Shown piece after piece: positions 49,691-62,300 of a stretch of 64,000 bases of DNA. Each line of letters starts with the position of its first letter. The stretch's first letter is position 1. The notes below the pieces were generated by a model. It ran no database searches. It had not been told where the DNA came from and saw nothing but the letters and a program-made list of their open reading frames with translations. Made by a program: the position numbers and the translations under genes. Origin of the DNA: Puffinus mauretanicus (Eukaryota > Chordata > Aves > Procellariiformes > Procellariidae); contig JAJKFH010001865.1 of NCBI GenBank assembly GCA_023333565.1, forward strand, positions 6,634,001 to 6,698,000, written 5' to 3'.

Positions 49691-52600
49691 CAGAAGGAGG
49701 TTATTAATACGTAGCCGCAGGGTTCAAACCTAGAGTGGGTGTTGAGAGTAGGAGGGGGAGGAAAGAGGTGACTGCTGGCACAACAGGAACTCATTTGTGC
49801 AGCCACACAGTACACTGAAAATTCCTAAGCAAGCTAGAAACCTGGGCAATGTAATTCAAGATAGGCAGGGCCAATGAAATGCATACATGGCAAGCGCTCA
49901 GACAAGTTTTGGATTAACCCAAGCCACTCCCAGAGGAGATAAAGGGATGGGAGGTAAAAATCTGTCCCTTCAACACGAGAGCACACACGCGTCCTTCTGG
50001 AATAAATGCAGCCCCGTGGCTGAAGGGAAGGGAGACGAGTGTGACGTCTCGTGGGGGTGTCTGAGGTGGGTACCGCTCGCAGCAGCCGCTGGCGAGCACT
50101 GCCTGCCTTTTCTTCGCCCCTGTAGTAATGGTCCCGTCACTGTGTCTCCTAGAGCGTTTATGCAACACGTCACTTAGCTTTCTGCAGGCATCCGGGCACC
50201 TTCCCTTACCCATCCCAGCGCAAACGTGTAACGAGCATATTAACCTTACAGAGCCAAGCGGCACTGAAGATAGACGGCTAAAGATACCTGTGTGGCAGAG
50301 AAAGATGATGAGCGGAATACCAAAATGTTGCACTTTGCTGAGGAGGAGATAATGTTGTCTATTATAGCTTTTCACCTTTATTAAGGGATTCACTTTCACT
50401 CATTTTATTCTGACAAAAAAAGTAAAAGATAGCAAAGGAGAGAGTGAGGGAAGGCTCACCAAAGATGAGAGGAATGGTAGGTAGAAGTGAGAAAAGAGGT
50501 TCGGCAATGGAGACTCAAAGCAGTGCTAGGAAATCAGTTTGTCTCCCTTCCTATGCACAGGCTGTAACTAATGATTTGGAGAACGTTTCTGAAGGAGGCG
50601 CTTGCTATAAACCCCAAACTAACTCATCTGTTTCACTTCAAAGTATCTGATAGGGGAAAAGTCTACTTTATCTTCTCTACTCAGGGTAGCAATAAAGTCC
50701 TACTCATACTCCTTTCACTTCCAGCAAGAAGTCTGCGTCGCTGACATTCTCAAGCCCAGCTCTGCAAAGAAAACATCTAGAGACTGTTTTTTAAAAGCAG
50801 GCTGAGATCTGGTTTCCTCCATGGGATCAAAAGGCTGGACTTTTCACAAAAGATTTATGGGCATCTCTTCCAAATTCTCAGCATTCGGCTGAATAGGAAG
50901 TGTGCCTGTTTAAGAGTTGGATTGATAATTCAGTGCAGTGGGGATAAAGTATTAGCTTCTGATGTTTGCCAAGAATTTTGTATCAGAGCATCCTAAAGGA
51001 GTGGGAAGGAGGGCTTCCGTGCCTGACATTACAAAGCTCATCTCTAAAAACAAATATCTCGCGGTTTGGAGTTTCAAAAGAGGACGTGTTTTATTCCGCA
51101 GCGTTTGGAGAATTTGAGAGGTCAGCAGAACGGGACTTTCTTCCGCTGTGCTTTTCTTTCTAATTAGACAAAAGCCAACTTTTCCTCAGAAGGAAAGCCT
51201 GCCTTCCCCAGCTCCCTCATTTCCTCGCAGAGTGTGCTGTTGGCAGAACAAGGACTCGCTTCTGAAATCATTGCTACCAATTATACAGTAAAGATAATTC
51301 CGCTGAGAAAGTGTAGACCAAACTTTATCTCATTAAGACAAAGTCCAGATGCTCCATTTACGTTTGTTTTAAAACCAGCGCAGTAAAGTCTTCCAGATAC
51401 GTATAATTGGCAAGAGAAAGCAGAGTACAAAAGGGTAATAGTTCCGCTCTTTTGTTTTAAATTAACAACTGTGGTGTATCGTCTCGTCTCCAAATAGAGA
51501 TCTGGACAAGGACATGGATTGTGCGGCATGCCAAAAAGACCTCGAGGGCGTAAGTTGCAGGAACAAAAGGAAAGGACTCTCTGAGGGATAGGAGATGCTA
51601 CAAAGACTCTCTAAGAGAGAGTAACATTGGAAAGAAATCAAGACGCCAGAAATGTGAGAAATAATGTCAAATTGTCGGCTTCATTATTTTCAGGGTTGGA
51701 GGGGAATAAATGTTCTTTCGGGTCTTTGGCAGGAGAGCGTTTCTGTCCATGAGCAGGGGTGGGGAAGACCCTCTCCCAGTTAGGCAGGCGGTCTGAAAGC
51801 GTGGGTGGGAGAGGTTGATGGTGGACACGGACGCCTTTGTCTCAATTTACAGATACTCAGTAGTACAAATTCCTCTCCTGTCCCCTGGGAACGAGCTCGC
51901 AGGTAATCGAGAGTAGCATTTTACACAGGAAGAGGAAAAAAACCTGCATTTAGACAATTCTCTTTGGAAAATTGTAGCCCAAGGCTATAATAAAGATGCC
52001 AGTTTCATGAAACTGAAACAGGCTTGGACACGCTGAATTATGGAGTAAGGGGAGCCCAGACAATTAATAGTAAAATTGCTCTTAAATATAAATGAGAGTT
52101 TAGGATAATGTTTTTGATAATAATCTTTTTGTAATAGAACAATAAAGTGATCCACACTCCTCGCCTTGCACAGAAGAGCTCATTTAAATGTCCTCTATTC
52201 CCTCAAGACCAGGCTTAGATATTCGACGTACACCATAATGTCAGTCATTATTTCCTGAGCCCATCAACGAAGTTTGACTCCATTTATCCTAAGTGCTGAA
52301 TTTAGCTGGGGGCTCTGCAGGCTCTACATTGCACCGACATGACCGCGGCTGTAATGCAAAACGATAGGCGAGGCGTAAATGGTGTTGCAGCTGAAGTTTC
52401 TGCCTCCCTTGGCAGGACACGGCGGAGGAGCCCGGCGCTGTGTGCTGGTGGGACGCACGCTGCGGCTCGGCGCACCCACTGCGGGGCGGGTGATGCTCTT
52501 GGCAGGAACGGGAGGAAAAAGCTCGTTATGAGGGGTCTGTTCGTAAGGCGAACACCGGCAGACTTTTTCAGTCTCTTGTTCTGAGGAATCCAGTAAGGTT

Positions 52601-55600
52601 TTTAAATGCGTCTCTTGGAAATTATACACTGGAAGACTGCACGTAGCCGCAGCACAGGAGACGGCGCGGAATTGCTCCCTTATCTGTTGATGTTGGCTTC
52701 ACAAAAGAGCACGGCAGAAACTACAGCCCCAATCTGTCTCCCAGCGGAGGGCTGCTAGCAACCCAATCTCATGTCTGCGCTGCTTTGTAGGGCATTGATT
52801 TTCTCTCTTAGGAGCAGATAAAGCTCTCACTAAAATCAAAGACAAAATCCCTATTGATACTGGTGGAAGTAGAATCCAGCTTTTGTGATTTAAGTGGTGT
52901 GTATAAGGAGGGGTCTCTGTCCCAAAGAAGAAAACCTCTAACTTTTTAAAGCTTGGTTGCATTCATCTTACAGGCGATCTGAAACAAGTATTATACGGAA
53001 CCCAGTTCCCTTAAGTGCTTTCCAGGGGAAGCGCCAAGCGCACCAAAGCTTAGTGTTATTTCTCTTGCCTCTTGACTAAAAAGGCTGACTCTGATATTTG
53101 TGGATGCAGCAAAGCAGCAGCTCCCTTTCATGCCTGGGGAGAGCCTGATTGTTGCCCAAAATGCCGCAATTCCCCTCCAGCTGGGGCAATGCCCTCCTCA
53201 GGCTGGAAATCCGGGCACAACTTAACGCTCTCGCCCCAGTCTGGCTGTGGCATCGCTGGCGATGAAGGAAAAGTGACGCATCTTCGTTATACCATCAGGA
53301 TGCGCTCTTCTAGGGACAGGGCTCATTGGCTTTTTAGGGCGGTGGGAGAGAAAGGAGGGAAAGTGTGACGGCTGTTTCATTAGACAGGATGTTGAATGAA
53401 ACAGTTAAGAGACTGCACCCCCCAGAGTTAACCTTTCCTGCCTGCATTTCAAAGCTCAATCGTGAAGTTAGGTTTGAAAAGGCTGATGGGGTGGGGAAGG
53501 GGAGGTTAATGTATTTTATTAGAGTCAGCTAAGGAAAAAAAAAAAAAAGGTTTTTCTTTTGTGATGACCTGAATTACTCTGTCCTACTATAAATGAAATG
53601 ACAGCTCACCTGGGAGAAGAGAGAGGGGATTTAAAACCAAATAATGATTCATAAAATCCATTGCCACAAGATAAATAAGTTTTGAAGAACATCTAGTGCT
53701 AGGCCAGCTTTGTAGCATACAAAAGCCTCATAGCTGAAAGCCATTAAAGTCAATTAATACTGTACAATACATCAGAGCTAGTTCACGCTGACAGAAGGTC
53801 AGCTCAAGGGAACGATGCCCTGGTCCAACTGATGTGCTTAGCTAAGACGTCGTGTCCCAGGGCACTGTCCCAGCAGCACAGGGCGGGAGGTGGATCCTGG
53901 CTGAGCAGTCCAGGTTTTCGTGGTTTGCAGCTGGCTACTGTGCAGGCTTTTTTGTCCGACTCCTATCTCCTGGAGTTTGCTTTCTGCACGTTTTCAGGCT
54001 TCTAGGCCAGCATAAATGTGTCTGGCAGAAATTTGCACAACCGGTGCCCTATCGGAAGGTGTCCTTAGGGCTTGTCCTCTGAGCTGGGGAGCCACGCTGC
54101 TCTGTGTTTTGTACCACCAGGCTCTGCTGTGTTTCACACCGGTGTAAATCCGGAGGACATCCGTGGCCTATCAGTTTACACTTGGGAGAGAAGGAGACCC
54201 ACTGCGGCGAGTGCATTGTACAAAATTAAGTAATAAGTCAGTCCGGGTCTCCGCTTGGCCTTGTCAAAGGGCAGGGTGAGAGACATGCAGCGGGGAGGTG
54301 GGGTGAGGTGGGGGGGTGGCAGGCTCAGTTTGAATGTTTGCCCTTTGAATTAATTCTGGTTGACCTACTTCAGCAATGATTGAAGAATTTTTTATTCCGT
54401 TTGCCCTGATCTATCCCCTGGTGAGCGTGCGCTTGTTATTTTTTAATGAAACCATTTTCACAGCCTGTTGTTTTAGGTGTTGCGAATGGAGGAGAGTGAG
54501 TTTATTTTTTGGTTCATATTCTATTTTTTGTTTCTTCAGGGTTCCCAGTGCCACGCGGTTGCTTTTAACTGCGTGTGTACAGTGCAATCCCCGATCCTTG
54601 CTCTTGGCTCAGCAGGATTGTTTTCATAGCAGATAAAAATAGTGTAAAGATGTAATCAATGATTAAAAAAAGATCTCTCTCACAGGAGTCATAACCGAGT
54701 ATTTTTGTCTTTCCCTGTAAGTCATGTGCAAGTAGACTTGAGGAGCATTTTCCTCTGACTTTCAACTTCTCCAGAGCATTGGCATTTGAGCCTCTAGGCA
54801 CAGAATGTATGTAGGATGGGATGCACTGAAGTAGCTGTGAAAAATAGCTATTAATTTACACTCTGCGCTTAGGTCATACACAAAGGACTTGCCATACTGG
54901 ATGAGATCACTGTTCCACCTTGTTTTCTGTCCTGAGGAAAGTGCAGCAACTCTCCTCTCCCATCACAGCACGTCCATGCACATTCTCTTACCACGGCTGT
55001 TTCACTGCAAATGCAGTACCAAATGGTGAGATCCTGAAGTCTCTGCGTATTTGGGAGCTTAACTTCACAAGAATTGCATTTAGTCTCCATCACTCTGGAG
55101 CTTTTGTACAACGGAAAGAGGCTCCAGGGATGACTGACGGCTTAGTGCCTGTGCAGAGCCAGGGCTGATTGCCTTTTGAAGGTATTGCTTTGGCTCTGAA
55201 GTAGCAGGTATGGTAAACAGCAAATTTCGGGTTTTGTTAGCAATCAACAGCTGCCGCATTTTTATCGCATTAAAAGACAACAGGTTTGGTTTTGTTAAGC
55301 GACACAAAGGAGGTTTCCTTGTGGCAGTCTGAGAGAGACTGGCGTGATGTGCCGTTCCCTGGCTGTTTGCTGACAGTCTCAGCTTTCGTTTTGCAGGGCA
55401 GGGCTAAGCGGCAGCGAGCAGGGAGGTTAAAAAAATTATCTTGGTTCTTTTTGGGGTTTGGATTTTTTTTTTCTGTCTTAAAGAAAGTAATTTCCAAGTT
55501 TCTGGCTATGAAAGACACATGAAAAATGTTAGTTCTAAACAACTGACAGTTAAATAAAAAGACCCTCAGTTTGTTAAGTGAATGCTTCTTAGGCAACTGG

Positions 55601-56792
55601 TATTGATCACAGTTTCAAATATCAATTACTGGCTTAAAAGAAAAATTGACCAAATGCCAGTAACCTTTTTTCAATAAAGAAAAAAATAATGCTTCTAGAG
55701 AGGAATTACATAGTATTGTTATTTGTTGTATCGTATCATTGTGCTCAGCTACATGAATTAAGGGACATATAAGTTGAAAGGCAAGAAAAAAAAAAAAGAA
55801 GCCTTTATTTTAAACAAAGACATACAGCTTTATTCCTCCTCAATATAACTTGCCAGGAACAGGTTTCATAATGGGACACTATTATCATAACTTTAATCTT
55901 GTTTAAATTCAAAATTCTTCCTGCAGGCCTCAAGGCCTAGAGGAAAGACCTTTAGTAAGTTATCTTAAGAAAGCAGATTGCCTGTGAATCACTTCTTATA
56001 GTGATTATAAAATCCTTTGTAATTTACAGAACAGCTGTCCATAATAAAACATCAGAAAAGTTCTACTTTGAGTCCTTAAACTGAAATAAACATGATGTAG
56101 AAAAATACAATTATGTGGAACACATTTAGAAAGGTGCAGGTGCCAGCTATAAGCTTTTCACCTCTTTACTGCTAAAAAGCCTTAAGGTAACAGGTTAGAA
56201 AAGGATGCCAGATTAAATAATAGTCAATAAAAATCCATGGAGGAGCATCAAAATGCTCAAAGATCATCCACTGGGACTTCTAGAAAAAAATGTGACCTCT
56301 AATGAATTTGAGAGGGAGAAAACGTTTCTAAATGCAGGTATTGTTAAATCATTGACCTTCAGATTTTTAAGTTACTCTTCCCTTTGCTGTTCTTATAAAC
56401 AAGTTCCAGGATCTTTTCAAGGTTAAGAGAGGAGTTGCTGTAACATTTCAGTGTAACAGGTGTTCACTTAGCATATGTTGGCCATGAAGAGGACAAATGG
56501 AGCCTTTTCACCCCATGGCTGTTTGGAAAAATAGCATTCATGATACTGATGCCACATAAATGTCTTCATAACGTACAGGTACGCTTTTTTGAAATGAGAT
56601 TTCCCGTAAAGTCAGGTGCCAGTTAAAACAATACTGATGCCTGTTTCTCTACCACCTTTGTTCCTTGAAGACCTTAAACTTACTTTGGCATCACAGACCC
56701 ATCCATAATTTACTGACAGAGTCTAGGACATGGTAGGGTGGGAAATAAAATAACGGACCTGAAGACAGATTTTTTTAGAGAAGAGCTCTTAC
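49691..56792. other. Unique non-coding DNA with candidate conserved stretches
   Basis: There is no recognisable gene. AT-rich, motif-rich stretches with few simple repeats occur at about 51.95-52.27 kb and 53.56-53.79 kb, and have the texture of conserved non-coding elements. GC-rich islets lie at 50.03-50.12 kb and 52.41-52.53 kb. A very good minus-strand acceptor-like tract followed by 34 open bases and a donor-like site (50376-50409) is probably a decoy. A runs at 53535-53548 and 55786-55797 are simple sequence. Confidence 0.6.
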
Positions 56793-56871
56793 CTCCATTG
56801 GGAACAAAGTTGCTCCTTCTGATGCTCTTTCTGGGATTCTCCAGAGTGGAATTCTGTTTTGAATAATTTTC
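56793..56871 (-). other. Candidate internal coding exon (minus-strand chain, exon 1 of 3)
   Basis: A consensus minus-strand donor, GAG|GTAAGA, lies at the low-coordinate end. Upstream of it, 26 codons plus one base are open, containing ENYSKQNSTLENPRK and SIRRSNFVPNG. The acceptor is the weak point: the nearest AG in frame (a CTAG at 56872-56875) follows only a modest pyrimidine tract, and a slightly earlier AG would bring in a stop. The exon ends in phase 1, which fits 42355-42422. No family recognised. Confidence 0.25.
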
Positions 56872-56914
56872 CTAGGTCCTCTAAGGAAACCAGCTCAAAT
56901 TTATTGTGGAGACC

Positions 56915-56931
56915 TTTTTTTTTTTTTTTTT
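56915..56931 (+). repeat. T run
   Basis: Seventeen consecutive T just upstream, on the minus strand, of the candidate exon at 56793-56871. Simple sequence. Confidence 0.85.
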
Positions 56932-58804
56932 AAAGAACCGCTGCAATTGGAATGGCAGCTATGGTAAGCGTACCCACCGTGGAAAAAATCCCTTCTTGAA
57001 AAGCAAACCGGCAGCTGGCGTTCAAGCAAGGCAATGTGGGCTCAGCAGAAACCCCTTATCATGATACTTGGGAAGGAAAAACTAGGCAACTAGATCTTGG
57101 TGGCAAAACTGTTCCAGCCCTCTTTTCAATTTTATAGCATCTGAAGCCTTGTACTTCTTTCCTGACACAGTGACTGGCCGTATACTAACTTCAGAGTGAT
57201 TGGATTGCAATAGGTTTGGACACCTGATGATACGACATGTATAATTTGCAATATGTGATGGCCTTTATGTAAAACAGAAGGTTACTTGAACTATGTTGTC
57301 TTGCTTCTGTCTCATCAAATGAGAAAGATGAGAGAAAATGGTTGTTATGTCCTTGTGTGTAAGGACTTCACGTTAAATGTTAACAGAGACATAGGTTTGT
57401 TCCTTCTGCCTAGTGTTAATAAACAGATGAGGCAGGAAGACAGTGGATTTTTTAGAGATACCTTAGTTTGCTCAGCATGCGTTGAAGATTGTTGCGATGA
57501 AAAGGCATAGCTTTCTGAAGGTAGGAGGTGTGTATGCTTAACTAGTTGAAAAAATATGTTTAATCATATTGCAGAACTACAGCAACTCCTTCATTTGAAA
57601 AGCAACAAGAAGATCTATTGAGGACAGATTTCAAACCAGCTTTTTACATGTTTTCTGTTGAAGACCCAGTAGCACTGTTACCCAATCGGTGGCACTGAGA
57701 ATGCAGTTGTGGTCTGACCAGAGGAACTATGGTGAGAGCAAAGACTCAATTCAGCAAATGAACTGTGGAGTAGAAAGATTTTCATTCTAAGTAAAAAAAA
57801 AAAACTCGGCACACCATATACACCAACTCCCTACGACCACTTCCATCGTCCAAGGCTCTGGTATATGTCCCATACCAGTGAGCAGACTGGGAGTGGGAGT
57901 AAGAAGGAATGTCACAAGTCAGAGGAGTTAAGATAAAAAAAAGAGAGGGAATGTGAACAAAAGATAGCCTGTGCAACAAACACCCCGCATGCTTATGCTT
58001 AACCAACTAAACAACTTCAATAAGTAATTCTTTCAATTGCTTCCCCCTTCTGTTAGTATTTCTTATTATTATTTTCCCAGTACCATCTGATCTCGAATCT
58101 TCATCTTTATGGTAATTACAACTTAAGCTGTTACTTCCTTAAAAGAGTAATAAATTATATTGGATAGGGGAAGGAAACTAATGGGAAAAAAGAATGGATG
58201 ATGGGAGGAAAAAAAGAGGGAAAGGATGCATAGAGTCTGGCCAGAGCTACAGACACGTTTTGTGTCCCCACGTATGAAAGGATATCCTGAAAGATGGTTC
58301 TGCCAGGAAAGATTAAGTCGTGCTTGGGAAGAGGGGCTCAACGGTGGGTTTGGCTATTGAATGAGTGCGGCAGCTCTCCTTGGCTTTCAGGATGTTTTTA
58401 GCTATTTACTCTTGATAAACACAGGCAGAAAGAGAAGGCTGAAAAGGATATAGCTTCCAGTTGCGATTAGTACCCCGTACTGATAAAGAGATTCAGGACT
58501 GTCAGTTTGCAGTGTTAAGGGTTTCATTGCCATTTTCCAAAAACATCGTGGTTGCTGAATTTTTTCTCTTCTAAACTGGGCAGATTTTGGTGAATGTTGC
58601 CCCTGCGCCTGTTCTCCAGCATCATCCCAATAGCGAGCTGGTGCTGGGCTCGTGGTTACAGTTCTCCCTGTGGTATGTAAGAGGTAGTGCTAAGCCGTTA
58701 CTTTTTCTAGATCAGTAATATTCACAGTAGGTTGTTTTTATTTTGTTAAATTCAAGCAATTAGCATATCCATCTGACATTTTTCTGACTTTCAAATTAGA
58801 TATT
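56932..58804. other. Unique AT-rich non-coding DNA
   Basis: No genes or repeats were recognised. A strong minus-strand acceptor-like tract at about 57887-57910 precedes an open stretch but has no strong donor. An A run lies at 57793-57804. Confidence 0.6.
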
Positions 58805-58977
58805 TGTCCTGGTTCGGGCTGGGACAGGGTTAACCTTCTTCCCAGTAGCTTGGGGGGTGTGCTGTGTTTTGGGTTTAGTGTGAAAGGAGCATTGAGGGCC
58901 CATTGATGCTTTGGCTGTTGCTGGGTGGTGCTTGCACCGGGAGGGGGGAGCACAGCCGGGGTGGTGGACCCAGCTGG

Positions 58978-59020
58978 CCAATGGGGTATTCTATACCATG
59001 TGACATCATGCTCAGTATAA
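58978..59020 (+). promoter_or_regulatory. LTR core promoter: CCAAT, CRE-like and TATA motifs
   Basis: Within copy 3, CCAAT (58978-58982), TGACATCA (59001-59008) and TATAA (59016-59020) are spaced as in a retroviral U3 promoter. Transcription would be predicted to start about 25-30 bases after the TATA motif, near 59045-59050. The same three blocks are present in reverse in copy 1 (GGCCAATGGG, TGATGTCA and TATA-like), and in altered form in copy 2. Activity is unknown. Confidence 0.65.
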
Positions 59021-59172
59021 CAACCAGGTGTGTGGGGGGGATCGCGCCCCGTTCGTGACATGCGGTCGGCGGTCGGCGAGCAGTTGCGTTGTGCATTGCC
59101 TGTTTTGTGTGTTCTGTTATTGTTGTTGTTCTCATTGTTATTATTACTGTTCTACTTAGTTTTATTTCCATT

Positions 59173-59178
59173 ATTAAA
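59173..59178 (+). terminator. LTR polyadenylation hexamer ATTAAA
   Basis: ATTAAA lies about 130 bases after the predicted start, followed by a T-rich stretch. This matches the R/U5 polyadenylation region of an LTR. The equivalent hexamer is kept in copies 1 and 2 (tttaat on the plus strand). Confidence 0.6.
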
Positions 59179-59308
59179 CTGTTTTTATCTCAACCCGGGA
59201 GCTTTCCTACTTGTGCCCTCCCGATTCTCTCCCCCATCCCACCGGGGGGGGAGGTGATCGAGCGGCTGCGTGGCGTTTATTTTTGCTGGCTGGGGTTAAA
59301 CCACGACA

Positions 59309-62300
59309 GTATTTCAGATATGTACCTCCTTTCTGTCCTCTTAGCAAGTCTAGCAGTTAAGCTGAATTTGCCAAAAGCTCCACTTACTTAATAATATCGG
59401 TGGCAAAAGTTAGCGAAAACTTTGATGCAGAGGGCCTCAGAGCAGAGAGTCTTCCAGGGGGAAGGGCAACGTAGCTTAAGGTAGGTAATCTCTCTTTTGT
59501 GCTGGGTACCTGAGAAAGTCTGCACAGCTTAAAGTTGGCCAGGGCCTGTTGAGTGGGTGGCACGCTGGAGCGACACAAGCTGGAGAACCTGAGATGGCCT
59601 CAAAAGGCTATCCATAAACACCCACAGGTGTCTAGAGGCGGTCAAAGTGAAGGAGATGAGTGATGGGAATGATAGCTCTCCCCCACGCCACCACGCTGCA
59701 ATGTTGTGCAACAGAGGGGATGGACCAGTGTGCCGGGGTGTGATTTACACTCCCCTGGCCCAGCGAGGGCTGACAGTGTCAAGGCACCACGTATTTATTG
59801 CTCCCACGCACCCTGAAACTCTGCAGTCTCAGCTGTCAGTTTGTCTTTGCTCAATGGAGAGGCAGCAACCTTCCTCCCTTAGCAGGCCATGCAACATCTG
59901 TTTCAGTTTATTAGCTAATTTCCTACAAAATTGGGAGGCTTTAGTCTGCTGAAAATGAAGTTTCTGCTATCAACAGCTGCCAGTGGAATGTGCTTTTGTG
60001 GACCATCTCGCCTTTGAAAAGGACTTGCTCAGCTTCTTAATTAAACCTCTCTGGTCTGGACAGTGCGCAGAAGGTGTGGAACAGGAGCGGAGCTCACGTC
60101 AAAGATTTCATTCACAGCTATTTCCTATCCAAACTCTGATTTTCCCATTTTAGGACTGGTGAAATTTTATTTTCCTTATTTTGTTGGCTTCTGCCACCAA
60201 CTCAACTACATATGGTGGTTTCCTTCATCTTAACCTGCTTTTCCAAAGCCACTGCTCAAGCGAGGCAAAGGCTTACTAATAGGGTTGTTCTAGTAGCTGA
60301 TCCACTAGCTGCAAGGGAACTACCTTCTTGGGGTGATTTTTAATGACTCTTGCTGGGATTGGTGATGGACCACTAAAAAGAAGTTACGCCACCGTGCTGC
60401 CCAGCTCTGGCAAAAAATTCTGCTGGGGTAGTAGCATATCTGCCTTGTATTTCTATTTGTATATATTTCAGTGTGGTAAAGCGTCCTCCAACTCAGCAGC
60501 TTGAGGAGCACAGCATTAAATTTCCCTGTTGCTGTTACTTTGAAATTTATCAACTCCTGCGCTGATGCATCCTAAAGTGACAGGTTTAAAATATAGCGTT
60601 GTTCTCGTGTCCTCCTCTCCCAGATGCAAAATATCGCTCTCTTTTTGAACTCCAGTAAGCGCATGTACAGAGTAAAATACTGAGCTCTCCTCACCCTCCC
60701 ATCTGCAGATTGCTCCCCATATGTTACATTTTAAGATGTAATTTAATAACTAAAGGGAATTAATACATTTAAAAAATTGGGCATGAATTTTTAGTGCTTG
60801 TAGAAGGTGCCAGATGGACAGGCGGTGGAGAGGGAAGACCTTTCTTTGTCACCAGAGGCCCTAAAGCAGGAGTAGCAGCAGCACAAAGCTCTTCACATTG
60901 CCTGTTAACATGCCTTAATCTCCCTTCTTAAGGACCGCTGAGCTTTTTCTCAGAATTTGCTCCAGACCCGGGCCAGACTGAATTTTTTGGCTCTTTGGCT
61001 ATCTGTCTGTCCATCACCCTGCCCCAAGCAGGGGGATCAGCTTAACACCGGGAGGAGAGGAAAGCAGTGCATTTTGGGCAGGACGGTGAAGCACACGCTG
61101 CTCTGGGGCTGGGAAATGGTTTGTGGACTTGCTGGAAAGCACGAAGGCAGGAGCCGGCAATTACCGAAGCGCTTCTTGGGTGGCTGGTGCTTTTCGCAAG
61201 GATACAAAAGGAGCTGCAGATAAACAGAACTAGCACTTTAAGCACGTCTAGTCTGCATTGATATAGTCTGTGGTTTGCTGAGATTGCCAGAGTATTATAG
61301 AGCTGAAGTCTGTTTGAAACCTGGACTTATATAACTAATCCACTGAAATACCATAATGAGTAGTGCATTGAGCTTTTAATCAAGAAGTGGTCTTTATAGC
61401 TACAAAATCATTGCACAATAGTATTATGTAATACAATTGCACATTTAAAAAAAAACCCCAATGATTCAGTACTGATGGCTTTTGCTGTCTTATCATTTTC
61501 CTTCTCCTAAATCTGCTATTCACCAGGTTGCTTGTTTCTCAGAGCATGCTTTTAGGTAACATCAGGTAAGGCTTGCCATGTTTATTTAAAAATAGGTCAC
61601 CAACAGTATGCACTCTTCATTGAAAAGTATCTGCATTTGCTTACTGGATATTGAGTATTGGCACTCTTTTTGTACCCACAGTAAAGTGAAGTGGGACTCT
61701 AGTGAGTTTTGTTCAGTTCTTGAACTGCCTCGTAATTGTTGTCAGATTTCATGTATTTTTGATAGAAGTCAACCATTGATCTTAGAAAGCCTGAAGTTTT
61801 ACAAGAGATTTAGCTAATCCAGCTGTTAAAATAATGAAAACACAAATGAACAAAATCAATAGATAAAAACGTGGTTTGAGGGCGTGCTAGAAAACCCCCT
61901 TTATCACCCCGGTGCCACTGCAGCTCATTCTGAGTCGCAGAGCACTGCCAGCCAGAGGCTGTGACTGCAAACATATGTGCTCCACGTACAGGGTAATGTT
62001 TGGAGCTAGGTCAGCTATAAATGAAGCCATTATGTCAGTGGCACACCCCAGGTTATTATTTTTAAATCTTCTTTGATGGAGCTTTTTACACCTACATGAC
62101 ACGGTGAGAATTTTTGTAGCTTTCTCACCAAGCTGTGCAAAGGTAGCTGTGCAAAAAGAGGCAGAACAAATGTATGCAATTGGAGAGGGATTTTTTAAAT
62201 TTTAATTTAATATTTGTTGTGTTTAAAAGTAATCAAAATTCAAGTTGGTAACAAAGAGCTTATAGCAGCATTTTATGTAGATATATGAAGCTAATAAATG

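Larger units (their letters stand above)
58805..59308 (+). mobile_element. Solo LTR of an avian endogenous retrovirus (copy 3)
   Basis: This 504-base element runs TGTCCTGG to CCACGACA in LTR sense, with the canonical TG...CA ends. It is the reverse-oriented counterpart of copy 1, with the same block order throughout. Flanking 5-mers are atatt and gtatt, a 4-of-5 match that fits a 5-bp target-site duplication. U3 has a CCAAT box, a CRE-like TGACATCA and a TATAA. R/U5 contains an ATTAAA polyadenylation hexamer followed by a T-rich stretch. No gag, pol or env sequence adjoins it. Open frames in and across it are repeat artefacts. Confidence 0.94.

Noticed and set aside
49715..49740. GGTTCAAACC block resembling a tRNA B box
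   Set aside because: No matching A box or acceptor stem was found. It lies just past the old LINE relic.
50376..50409. 34-base minus-strand segment with strong acceptor and donor-like AAAG|GTGAAA
   Set aside because: It is very short. Inserting it between the first and second minus-strand candidate exons would create a stop codon, so it is most likely a decoy.
58738..59391. Several 60-107 codon frames around 59 kb on both strands
   Set aside because: All lie in or across LTR copy 3. Similar frames occur in copy 1, so they reflect the repeat.
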